From Sacculina carcini (Eukaryota > Arthropoda > Thecostraca > Sacculinidae), in assembly GCA_916048095.2 (NCBI GenBank), contig OU696593.1:3836501-3900500 (forward strand): DNA of 64,000 nucleotides, in the 5' to 3' direction. The notes below the pieces were generated by a model that was given only the letters and a program-made list of their open reading frames with translations, was not told the DNA's origin and did not search any database. The position numbers and the translations under genes are program-made. Positions 32,822 through 43,946 of this stretch are shown one piece after another; position 1 is the stretch's first letter; every line of letters starts with the position of its first letter.

Positions 32822-35051
32822 GAACTCTACACAGACATGTCAGCAAGATTCTAGGGCCTATTTCCTTTTGAAATCCCTGGTTGGGTGATCGATTCGTTCA
32901 TCTAATCCAACATAAATGTTCTCACGCACTATCAAGAGGAACTAGTTGGTTGACAAAATTACGAGGATGTGAAAACAATGTTCATAATTTATTACCAAAC
33001 CTTTAGCATGGAGATAGCAATCACAAAACACTACCCAGCCCTGTGTAAAACAAAGTTTTTGCGACTTTGTAAAACATAGTTTATGCGCTTTTACGACTTC
33101 CTCCCTGATGGAGCGAGTTGTTCAGCGGTGCTGTTCAGGGTTGATCAGTGCTTATTCAACGCTGAGTCCAGGATTCTTACCAAACACAAGTTTGGTAAGA
33201 AAACACAAACTAGGAATACAATGGCGTGGTGATTTGCGACTGTTTCTGAGAAACCTTTATCTTGATGTTGACAGTTTGATTGCAATGCATCAAGCCAACC
33301 CTTCTCATTAGGTAGGTTAATTGTTGATTATCACTCATTAATTCAGACATTTTATTCCGTGTTAAGTTCAATACGTTTATGATTGAAAAAATAAATGTAG
33401 CCGCTTGTTCAAATTTTAATTTATTAGTCAGTCATTTTTTCTATCACAATTTTCTGTCGTTTACAAGTTTGTTGGAAGAGGGGCACTGGGGTTTTGCCCA
33501 CTGGTGAAGGGGACGTTGAGAGGCAACATTTTCATAACCACTGATATAAACGCATTTTTCATTTGTTAACAACACCATTGAACACAAAGTATATCTCCGT
33601 CGCTTTTTGCCCTGTCGCTGTGTCGTATCAAGTAAGTATTGGTGCCAACTCTTGTTATCAAGGTTTTCTGTTAAAACTCGTAAGGTTACTTATTACACTC
33701 AAGCCCAGCCGATATTTTCGCCTTTAATCATTCATGCTCTCCTGATTGCATATGATGTTAACTATAACGCAATGACTCGCCATCCAAGTCGTAATGAACA
33801 CGTGCTTCAGTGCAAGTGTTACGTCAGTATGATATTCGTCCAACTAGGTGGCGTCTGTGTGGGGATGTGTCGTCTAATTTTATCCTGGCACGGAATACAC
33901 ACATCCCCACATTCTCTATATATACAATCTCTCTCGTTACATTGCTATTCCTCTGTATTTTGAGAACGCATGTTTCATTTTCATATCAGTTCACTCTTCT
34001 TCAATGGTGACAATGGTCGATCTACCATCACAAATGTCGGTTAGTCAGTCATTGTACGTTCACGTGCTTTTGGATGTGTTTATATAGCTGAACCGATTAT
34101 AAATCAGGGTAGGGAGACATCTGGAGTCTGTCAGCGAAACACAGCTTATTATAAAATGATCGCTTGTGCGTCTGGATATACACCTGCGGTGTGCTTCTTG
34201 TGTTTGCATTGAAACTGAACAGTGTTGATCAATTTATAGACGAGTGTTAGCACTGGACGATATTCTGCTAGAGGGTATGTTTGTTTTGTGAACCACAGTT
34301 ATAAACAGCATGATGAACTATGTCCTTGCTATTGAGTCCCAAGCCACGTGCATGCATAGCAAGTCCAATTTGTGGCGTTATTCTATAATTATTAATAAAG
34401 ACGGGAAATTTAGGCACTTAAAATGGCAAAATTGGCAGGCAAATAGACACAATAAAGCGGCACTATAATAAAATATAATCATTTATTATCAAGTAGATGC
34501 TAATATTAACCAATTATTTTGATAACACATGATCGACGATATTTTTGTACACAATGCCTATTATTTTAATGTTTTCTTAAAAGTCAAAATTTGTCTCCAG
34601 GATCCGACAGCAGATACTTGAAAAGTGAAAAAAAACTTGACAAATTATTTAATTAAATTATATTTTCGTGATTGAAACATATACATAGTGTGGAAGAATA
34701 TTGGTAACTGTATCTGAATAAAGTACAAATCCAACGTTGTCTCCTTGAGTGACCTTGGATATTTTGTAGTTGCACACACTTCTTTTGCACACACACATTT
34801 CTCAGGGCCCTTCTTAGTTTTTGAGCCGTGCATAGCGGAATCCAACTCTGTCAATGCGGTATACAATGACTTCTGTTCTTCTAATGATCAAAGCACGTGG
34901 GGCAAAATAGGGTTAATTGATTTTATATACACAAGACCCTGTTTCACTCACTTGGTCGAAAGAGACCGCAAAATGTTGACAGATGATGAACATTTTTCTA
35001 GATCGTTCGTTCAAACTCGTGGCTCCGCTCATTCAGCATATAAATATTACA
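32822..35051. other. No gene recognised
   Basis: Largely unassigned. No domain, RNA gene or repeat partner in the window is recognised. Confidence 0.4.
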
Positions 35052-35059
35052 GATATAAC

Positions 35060-36289
35060 TAGGGCTGTCAAAAAGTAACCTAAAAATCAGAAAAAAGTAA
35101 CTTTATTTTCGAGAAAAAGTAACCTAAAAAAGTAACCTAAAAATAACCTGAGTTTTAAAGTTATTATCACTTTTGTATCGTTTTATCACATGTTTATCAC
35201 GCCTTTGCTGATTAGTGCGCCATGTGAAATACACGGTTTGTTTGTTGTTTGTTTGTGAACATATTAAGTAACCTAAAAACCAATAAAAAGGTAACCTAAA
35301 AATAACCTCCTTCAAAAATGGTCAATTTCTGTTTGCAGTTCTGAAGGAAGAAAATACACCAGTCCTTCTTTTTTATCACCTTTCCGAGTTGGTACTACTT
35401 TTACACCCTCTCCGATCTGGTACTATTTTTACAACAAACAACCAAAAGTGACTTAGCATAATTTAGCTAACATCGAAAAAAGGAGCATAACCATCAAAAT
35501 GTAATTTTGAGTGGAAAGCTCATACAAATGCGAAATACACTAATTGCAAATGTAAATATTTTCAGTAATGGTCGCAATAATGTTCTGTATATTTTTTCAA
35601 TGGAACTTTTTATCAACTTAACACTTAACACTCCCTTCACTTAACACTTTCTTTTAACACTGCATGTGTGAATGCCCCCCGTCCTCCCATATGTCAAACG
35701 TGGGATAATGGCGCTATCTCACGCCCTGAAAATCACGTGCAAATTCCTGTTAAAGTAAATACGTACTGTCAAGTGCTACAGTGCAGTATCTGGTATAGAG
35801 AGCTCACATATCGTACTATACCACGCTCCGAACATCTCACGACACCCTCCGGTTCGTGGACATTTCCTAAAATGGAATTACACTATCCTGCGTACCCAAA
35901 AACGTATAAATATCGAGTACCACGGATGAATATCAATTGCTAAATCCTAACAGCAGAAATGTTGACATTTCTTGATCTTCAGACCTAATATTCCATTTCT
36001 TTTCCTATTTTATCCTCATATATACCGTTTTTGTGCCTCTTATCTGCAAAAAGTCACCAAACTTCGTGGTAAACTTACCTAATAACAAGAAAAATAACAA
36101 AAGGTAACCTGACGATAAAAAAGTAACCTTAAAAGCAAAAAAGTAACCTAACGATGAAAAAGTAACTTTTGGTAACCTAATAACTTTTTTAATAATTATC
36201 GTACACCACTTTTTCATGCAGTTTTAGGTAGCTTATGAAAAAGTGACCTTTAGGTGAAAAAGTAACTTTATTAACTTTTGACAGCCCTA
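35060..36289. mobile_element. hAT-C family element, copy 2
   Basis: Ends TAGGGCTGTCAAAAAGTAAC and TTAACTTTTGACAGCCCTA, flanked by a perfect 8-bp duplication GATATAAC (35052-35059 and 36290-36297). Collinear with copy 1 but with the central part deleted (1230 bp). The same GTAACCTAAAAA subterminal repeats are present. Confidence 0.92.
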
Positions 36290-37990
36290 GATATAACCCA
36301 GCAACACGACTGACAGGTCAGGCCTTCGTTTATAGTTAAACAGATGCCTCTTGCATGACAAATTACACGCCTGCTGACTACGCTGAATGTGTACGTACAT
36401 GATACATTGACATACGGCTACAAGATCGAGTTTAGCAACAGTGCAGTCACAAAGTCGCTGTCATCGCTAATTTTTGACTCAGCAGAAACAATGTGATCTC
36501 TTGATTTTGTTCTCGGGTAGCGGTCAGGCATATAAACCCGCCTTGACATATACACAAAAAGCGTTCCGGTGATAAATGTCAATTCAGAATAGCCTATGTA
36601 TGTCGTGGGAACCCTACATCGGTCAAGCGAACTCGGAATTAAGCCAAGTATGATCATCTCTGGTTACGTTTCTTCTGCATCAGTGGAAACAGGGAGAACG
36701 AGGAAAAAGATACAGGGGCTTCGCGAAACACGAGAAACTACACTCGAAATACCCATGATCAGGATTTCTGGGGTATCAAGGGGGCTTGCCACCTTTTGGA
36801 GGGCTTCAGCCCCTCCAGGCCCCTCTTTGAGCCGCCACTGTTCTGCACACTTAATGAATTGATACCCACTACATCAATTTGTATAATGAACATTTTTGGG
36901 CAAAATAGGCTATAGTTTAGATTAATGAGCATATCACAGGTGAAAAGTAGTTAATTTATCAGAGGTGAAAAGTAGTTAGTGCATCCAACTGCCGGTTATA
37001 AAGGTGTACTCGTGGATTCCCTGCGTGTAATCTGTAGTAACAGATAGGTCCGTAGTAATAAAAATATCCGTAGTATTAGGGAGTACTGAATTGTTAGAAA
37101 AACTATAGCCGATAAATTGTGGCGTGAAGGTCTGAGGCCGCTTTGGGGGCGTAAACACTAAGCTAAACTACTAGGTTAAACAGCTAGGGTTTTAAGCTGC
37201 TCTTGAATGCTACTCATGAAATGGTTTGATGTTTCATCAGTCAGTCATGGATGAAAATAGTTTAACATGCTGCTCAAAAATGCTGCTTACTTATTCATAT
37301 TTGTTGAGTACAGCATAAATGCTAGCTAGACTCCAAACTTAACATTTCACGAATTAAATACTATCAGACACAGCTTTACACGTTTAGTGTACCGCTGTTG
37401 TTTTCTAGCTGAAGCTCTTGGTGTATGGTTCATGTGCGCAGTCCTCCATGCTGCGCTGTGTTGCTCTGGTAGAATCATAAAAATATTATTTTGTCCAGAA
37501 TATCAGTGAACTAATCAATTGAAACTTTTAAATCTACTGCAGTACTCCAATTGATCGTAATCATGCGCTCCTCAGCGTATTCTCGGAAATATGACTTTTA
37601 GTCTTTTGAGAAGTTTCAAAATGGTGTTTCCAGGAAGTTCCTGGGGGAAATTGGTTTGAATTGTTTCCGCTTTACTCGCTGGATTCACTGTGCGGGTGCA
37701 ATGTGTCGATAAGTTGACGTACGTTTCATCTGCACTGTACTATCTTTAAATAGTTTCAACGACTGGTGGATCTTTCAAGCATTGTAACCGCTTCATTCTG
37801 GGTGCATTAAGCTGTGTATTAGTTGCTCGTGCCTCAGTAATGAAACAGTTTATGTATTTCACGGTTCGCTGTCAGCTTCTGATTCGAGCTTTCCGCGGTC
37901 TTCCGTAGTGAACATTTATCGCAAATTTTGGATCGCTCGTTACACACTTCTTCAAATTCATGGCTGATCTACCGTTTTGCGTGACTTCTT
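36290..37990. other. Downstream flank of the WAP-pacifastin gene; MITE end scrap
   Basis: About 36765-36842 ends GCCCCTCTTTGAGCCGCCACTG, like the right end of the CAGTGGCGG MITEs. The rest shows no coding signature. The part next to 37990 should hold the 3' UTR of the - strand gene; no clear AATAAA is seen close to its stop. Confidence 0.4.
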
Positions 37991-38848
37991 TCAAAAAACT
38001 CCTTGTTCAGACGCAGAACATGCTCGTAATGTACACGACCATGACACACCAGTGCACACGCACATGTTGCATCCGTCCTCAGAGGCTTTTCTTTTGCCGG
38101 GGACGCAGCGGACACCACCTGCCACAGTAGCGTTTCCACTATTGATATCAGGGCTGCTACTGATGCTTTCCGGTCGTGCTGTTTCTGGATGGGATGCCTG
38201 AGACTGTGCTGTCGATTTCACAGCGTTTACTGTCGGCGCTAAGCCGGATGAATGTCCAATTTCTAATTTTGTTTCGTGTCCTCTTGTCGGTGGATTTTTG
38301 TCAGCTATCGTTGCTGCCACACACTGACGACCACAATCGCGTAGGCAGCAGATGGAGGAAAAAGAAGTGCTCACTTGATGCCATTCTGCGCTGTTACAGT
38401 CTTCATCATGGCGACACTCATTGTGAATTTTGTTGCATGAAGCGAATAGTCGACGAGGAGGGCATTGTCGTCCACTCATTGGAATTTTCATCGCTATTTT
38501 TGCATTACCATGGACACGACCATCACTACCGGTATTCTGGAAGACTACTTCATGATTGTCCGATTTGGCGGCTTGTTCTCTATGTGATGTTTTGCTTTTG
38601 TGTTCATATGGAGACATTTCACGATTCTGGCTAGGCGCTAAGGATTGTTGTTGGAACGTCTGAAGTTGTGCTAAAATATTCTGCAAGAAGTGGCGAACGT
38701 CTTGTGGAAGCTGGATGGAATCCACGGCTTGGGAATGATGCTGGTTGTCTGGTAGCGCCGAACATTCAACGAGGTGTGTTGACGATGAGGCCACGCTCAA
38801 CATGAGTGCCAATACCCCCCAACACTCCTTAGACAGGCGATGATACAT
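37991..38848 (-). CDS. Secreted WAP + pacifastin domain protein (putative protease inhibitor)
   Basis: 285 codons without interruption, ATG at 38848-38846, stop TGA at 37993-37991. Residues 1 to about 30 look like a signal peptide (basic start, then WGVLALMLSVA). Residues 31-125 are polar, rich in Q, S and H. Residues 129-176 form a WAP-like four-disulfide core with eight cysteines: CP, then CNK, NEC, DEDC, CC, DCG and QC; the stretch between the fourth cysteine and the CC pair is 15 residues, longer than the usual about 5. Residues 177-247 are a Ser/Thr/Pro-rich linker. Residues 248-277 fit the pacifastin pattern C-x11-C-N-x-C-x-C-x6-C-T-x3-C (CVPGKRK, DGCNMCVC, SCTLRAC). Both modules are known serine-protease inhibitor folds, so an extracellular inhibitor or antimicrobial role is likely but unproven. 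The frame is open for 39 codons upstream; the ATG was chosen because it precedes the signal peptide. Intronless as seen. Confidence 0.8.
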   Translation of the reverse strand: MYHRLSKECWGVLALMLSVASSSTHLVECSALPDNQHHSQAVDSIQLPQDVRHFLQNILAQLQTFQQQSLAPSQNREMSPYEHKSKTSHREQAAKSDNHEVVFQNTGSDGRVHGNAKIAMKIPMSGRQCPPRRLFASCNKIHNECRHDEDCNSAEWHQVSTSFSSICCLRDCGRQCVAATIADKNPPTRGHETKLEIGHSSGLAPTVNAVKSTAQSQASHPETARPESISSSPDINSGNATVAGGVRCVPGKRKASEDGCNMCVCTGVSWSCTLRACSASEQGVF

Positions 38849-39186
38849 TGTCTCGCGGTACTTATGGCGTACGGAGAAAACAGTGCTGTGGCCAATCAAC
38901 ATAAGAGTGGACCACATGGAGCACTGTAAAACGCTATAATGTTTCACAGATGCACTCCCACGCAATCAAATGAATACACTCACTAGCTGCTACAAGTAGT
39001 ATCAATTTTGGCGTCAGTGGGCAACGTTTAAGCTGTGTGGAAAGCACCGGCTATCACTGTGAATGACTCACAGCGACTGACGAATGTCACCTACAGAGGT
39101 GCTGTCACTTTCAGTGTTCAACTGGTTTGACTGAGAGCGTACAGATTACGACCAGGCTCTCTCTCTGGCACACACACATACATACA

Positions 39187-39230
<44 letters not shown>

Positions 39231-39559
39231 TACAGACACACAAGCACGCTCTCAGATACATACATACATACATACATGTGTGTATCTGCTATACATAATA
39301 ATACCTACATGTGTGTATCTGCGCGCAGTTAACTAGTCGTTCGTATAAACTGGTATTTTTGTCAAACCGGCTGTGGTACAAGACTAACTGTCACACAGAC
39401 ACACGTGCACATATATAGGCATATATAGGCATATATATAGGCGTATATGTAGCACGAACACATATTCAAGCATAAACCTTTCCAGGCGTGGTTCAAACTG
39501 AGTATGCAGACGAACTTTGATAGACACACTGCACTGCTGCACTGCATGCTTATTCGTGA
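38849..39559. other. Upstream flank of the WAP-pacifastin gene with microsatellites
   Basis: The first about 250 bp should contain the promoter of the - strand gene, but no TATA box is obvious. (CA)n at 39170-39232 and (CATA)n at 39258-39276 follow, then an imperfect ATATAGGC tandem at 39411-39440. Confidence 0.45.
39170..39232. repeat. (CA)n microsatellite
   Basis: Almost pure CA from about 39190 to 39228, with ACATACA-type edges. Confidence 0.95.
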
Positions 39560-42050
39560 TAAATTCGTGCAGTGTAAACATCAGCAGTTTACCTCACTTC
39601 TACACTGCCTGCGTATCACAAAAAGTCGCTTTATTTTTACTGGCATTAATGAGTGCACCGTTTGGTGTGAAGCAAGCACCCCTCGACTTCACTGTCTCCT
39701 GTATCCTTGCTCGCAATTCACATTGCGCATCCTGTTTTTCGATAAATATAAGTACAGCAGGTGCGTCATCAATATTACAGTAATCGCGACCACTAGGTGT
39801 GTGACAGTGTAAGTCACTGATAGACAGTTGGCATAGGAGAGATCCGATAATTGAGCCCTGCAGTTCGCCGTGAGTTATTTCGCTCTCACGAGACCCATTT
39901 TTTGCCATTTCCCGAGGCCCATTTAGATAACAGTTAAACCATTTGGTGTCAACATCGTGTCACATAAATGCCTTTGCGAGCAATTCCCGGCGCATGCGGT
40001 CAATTACTTTACACATACCAATGGAGATCACGGTAGCAATATTTCCAAAATCCACTGACTATTCTTTGTGATGCGTTGTCTCCAACAACATGTTCTCGGC
40101 AGGGCAGAAGTTACGGTAAGCAAGTTGGCGTTTATGAATGAGTCTGTGCTCACCGAGATACTAATTCTGCTGGAGACTGACTGACAGAACTTTGGCCAGG
40201 ATGTATAACAATGAAATCGGCCGTGTATTGGCTGGCTCACTGGCTATCCCACATTTGGGGAGGGGATGAGCAGGGCTGATTTTCACGTATTGGGAAACAC
40301 CACAATTGTCTGAGAGCAGCGGACAATTCCATTATATATGATTATTTACATTATATATGATTGATATTGATATAATTTACATTATATATGAGTCAAACGC
40401 CGCCAAACAGTGATGACTTCGCCTTGACAGAGAGCACTCACAAAGCCCACACTGAATTATTGGCCTCAAACGAAAGCCATGTGTGGTCACTAGGCGGTTT
40501 GTTATCGACATTGCTGAGAGTAAGATGTCGAATCTGCTGAAACTATCGGCAGCACCACATCAATAGTCGTTAACTATCTCAGCAGCGTGGCTCGAGTCGG
40601 CTATCTGTTGATCGCATGCATTTCCTGCGCGCTCATTGAGAGATCCATGAACTTGTCGCTCAAAACTCTGAGAAGCCGAGTTGCAATTGACACGTGAATT
40701 ATCTATTGCATATTGATGGCTCCCTGAACTGCTGTCTTCAGACTGCGATATACCGCTTTGACATGGTGATCATCAGTAGTTCTTCACTTGAGAAACGCTT
40801 TGACGCGCTCATTCGTTGTCGCATCTTCGCACCCATGCAAGACTGAAAGGTCCCATAGTGGTCAGATAGTGACGTACTGCTCAAGTCATCTCTATACAGA
40901 TGCTTAGCACTTGCATAAGATGAGACAGCTTTGTATCCACTGTGTAAGCGTGAGTCAGGTGGGTCCTATCAGCAGTCAGCAACAGGTTCTGGACCCAGCA
41001 AACGCTCCGCCACGGTCTAGATGTGAAGGTCTGGGAACCTCGTCCTGGCATATCCTAGGATGAAAATAGCTAATAAAAGGAAGTGGTCGGCAATCGGCAC
41101 CGATTCTACAGAAACATATTCGTACTCTTATATGATGGTGATGATTATGTCGAGTAGGGATGATGGCGAGTGAAGATGAGTCGGACTGTTGATTAGCTGA
41201 GGTAGGCTGAATTTCGCTGGCATTTTCAAGAAGTGGTTTGACTTGCCAGCACTGCTCATGTTGAAGTTAAAATCACCTGATAAGAATATGGGCTTGGTGC
41301 TCATCAGAACTGTGTGTAGCATTCCTTCTATGACACTGATGCTGTCGACTACTTCAGCTGTTGGTTGGCTGCAGTCAGCACCGACATTCACTGACTTTCA
41401 CATTCGTCATAACGGCGAGAGAAGCAGCGCATCAATCAACTCATATGAACCGAAACATGGATTCGTGTGGCTCTGATGGGATCACGACAGTAAATGCTCT
41501 GTATCCACAGGCTGTATCCTGGTGCAAGGAACACGCGGTGGAGTACAGACGAAGTGAGCCATGTCTCGGATACACACAACGCATGCATACCTAGCCTTTG
41601 AAATAGCAGCAGCAGATTTGTCACGTCAATCCTTGATAGTGGAGACTGCGCCTTGAGATAACAGACACGAAATTTCCGCCGGGAGCTAATCTTATCATTG
41701 TCAGATGTTGTCGCATCTGGTTTCTGCAGCGTAACTTCTATCAAAACATGGTCAGTGGATGAACGTTTAGAAGGCTGACCAAGAACATATCGAATGATGC
41801 GATTTCGTACAATCACAGGAATGTGTCTGTGCTGGCTACAGCGCACGACGCACGGCTACACTTGTAATTATCGCCAACGACCACAGATCGAGGGTGTAAG
41901 CCAGTGTGCTGAAGCCAATGCACAAAATCAACGTTGATTTTATTTGGTTGCAGACTTAGTAAAATATTGCTTATTGTAACGGCGACACAAGTACACCTAA
42001 AATTACATACATTTGGGAAGAATTGGGCCGTCGGCTTGCGATGATGCACG
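39560..42050 (-). pseudogene. Degenerate LINE (endonuclease + RT)
   Basis: On the - strand, in order: an endonuclease start KFRVCYLKAQSPLSRIDVTN and ALCVSETWL (about 41580-41680), the endonuclease core FLSGDFNFNM (about 41255-41285), an RT entry with NTRPISLLYILAKVL-like sequence (about 40180-40240), QGSIIGSLLCQLSISDL (about 39800-39860, the GVPQGS.LGPLLF motif) and YCNIDDAPAVLIF (about 39740-39785, the YADD box decayed). Many stops and frameshifts. An AP-endonuclease plus RT layout fits the Jockey/CR1/L2 side of LINEs. Confidence 0.82.
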
Positions 42051-42579
42051 AGACTGAGCTAGTTAAAAAACACCACATACTGAACAGTATTTTACCAGAA
42101 CACAACTGAAAAATATTTTAAATGTGCTTATGAATGTTTAAACGAGCAAATATATCACCGAAAGTGAGTATAGACACTGAAAAATCCCAACAACCGAGCA
42201 ATGAAGAAAAGTCGCAGCATCAGAAAAAGGCGCTTGCAAAACTAGACATGTTTCTCTTAAACGTTCCGCTTGCGGATTTAGAGGGGGCTCAGAGGGTTGA
42301 AGCACTCCAAAATGTTTCCATCTCTATATAATCAAGGGGTTCACTAAAAGAGGTGAAGAATGTAATATTGAATTGTATTGAGCACTCGTCCACTTATTAT
42401 GAGTACCTTACATTATCAATGCCTCGGATTTACACTTCAAAATACACTGAAAACAATCACTAATCACTACTATCACTACTCACAAACTAATCACTACTAT
42501 CACTGGTCGTTATCCGAAAGTTAAAAAACACAGGTTCAACAAAATCCAAACACTCGAAGAATTACAAAACGAGGACGAG

Positions 42580-42696
42580 CCCCGGTAGACTCTCCTCTGT
42601 AGTAGCTGCTCTGTAGTCGCTCGGTAGACTGTGCTCTGTAGTCGCTTCTCTGTAGTCGCTCGGTAGACTCTGCTCTGTAGTCGCTGCTCTGCAGGT
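42580..42696. repeat. 39-bp tandem repeat
   Basis: About three units of CGGTAGACTCTGCTCTGTAG followed by TCGCTGCTCTGTAGTCGCT, with substitutions. Confidence 0.85.
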
Positions 42697-43032
42697 CTAC
42701 ACTGTCTCGTGTCATCATTCTTCACAAACCGGACCGACCATCTACTGTTTGATTTCATCTTCTGTTTGATTGTGTTTTTGTAGACTGACATTAATCTTTT
42801 CTTCGCTCTTAACCATCCGCTGTTTATGGCCCATTATATGATACAATCTTAGCTTGAAATTAAACACATTGCTGAAGTGTCGTGAAATACATTCCACGCG
42901 AGTTTGCCGTAAATTTTCTGCAAATTCTAGCAGCAACTGAAGGTGTGCTGCCATTCACAGCACGGTATTTTCGACATTATCTGCTACTTTTCTTCAGCGA
43001 ACTTGAAAATTAACAAACTTCTTAGGGAAGAC

Positions 43033-43131
43033 GCATGATTTTGACCGTCGCTGGCGACCCCATCCTTCTTCTCAGTGATGCCTGATTTTGACCGTCGCTG
43101 GCGACCCCATCCTTCTTCTCAGTGATACCAA
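43033..43131. repeat. Doubled about 49-bp unit
   Basis: GATTTTGACCGTCGCTGGCG followed by ACCCCATCCTTCTTCTCAGT occurs twice head to tail with almost no difference, suggesting a recent duplication. Confidence 0.9.
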
Positions 43132-43400
43132 ATTTTGCCAGGCTCACTCTGAGACCCGCAATCACATCCACACACAAAATCACTTTCCTAACTCTAAAAT
43201 TAACCATAGAAAACTTGCAGCGATGATAAAACACGTCCTATCTCTAAAACATGACTGACGTTGAATTGTCTTGTAGAATTGGTTACAAGCATTATCTCAA
43301 AGACGTTGCATAATGATGTATGCACATGATTGATCGCTCACAAAATTCAGCCTCCCAAATTTATTCAGTCCCTCCCGAAATTTCACTCTTTCAAACTTAT

Positions 43401-43645
43401 GTGGCGGTTGGCTCGCCACGGAGCGTTACACGCGAACAGGACGAGTTCTATGGACCGACTGTATTTAATACAAGAGGACGAAACGAACAGGTCACATATA
43501 CAGACAAACATACAATTGGTCAAACACGAACACAATGATGGTCAAACGCAACACGACACACAAACATGCACATGGCTGCACAGGTCACTGCGCTTCTGGC
43601 AGGTACCGCCAGGTGGCGTGAGACGCAATTACACGTGAAGCACCT
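43401..43645 (-). repeat. M1 repeat, copy e
   Basis: GTGGCGGTTGGCTCGCCACG, GGACGAGTTCTATGGACCGA and ACAATTGGTCAAACACG match copy c closely; the other end CACGTGAAGCACCTC corresponds to the ACGTGGCGCACTAC end. About 245 bp. It abuts the decayed LINE B sequence at 43646. Confidence 0.75.
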
Positions 43646-43946
43646 CAGGACTCCCCCAGCAGAAGCGGAGCGGTAATGGAGAAATCGGTGTCGGTGAGTT
43701 CCTTTTTCGTTGATTTGATACACCAGGGCGCCATACTGCACCGAAGCAACAACAACAACAACAATGTTTTTGTATAGCGCTCACACAGAAACAAGCGCGA
43801 AAGAGACAACAATTAGAAACAACAGTACACGATATCAAGATGTGAGAAAAGAAGTAGAAAATTCACAGAAAGGAATTTTTTTTTTAATAATAATGGAGAT
43901 AAATAAAATGAAAATAAGTAAAAACATAAGTAATTGTAAATTAGAG

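Larger units (their letters stand above)
42377..43260. mobile_element. Unclassified 884-bp insertion with 9-bp target duplication
   Basis: Inserted into the MITE; flanked by TTGAATTGT. The ends (ATTGAGCACTCG and ACATGACTGACG) show no inverted repeat that I can see and there is no poly-A tail. Inside are a 39-bp tandem array (about 42580-42696) and a doubled 48-49-bp unit (43033-43131). No coding domain. Confidence 0.5.
42266..43400. repeat. CAGTGGCGG-type MITE split by an 884-bp insertion
   Basis: The left part (42266-42376) has GCGGATTTAGAGGGGGCTCA and CCAAAATGTTTCCATC as in the 3446 copy; the right part (43261-43400) has AGCATTATCTCAAAGACGTT and TTCAGCCTCCC as in the second half of that copy. 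Between them lies unrelated DNA bounded by TTGAATTGT on both sides (42368-42376 and 43261-43269). Confidence 0.7.

Noticed and set aside
38176..38634. 152-codon + strand frame
   Set aside because: Antisense shadow of the WAP-pacifastin gene, which has clear cysteine-domain signatures on the - strand.
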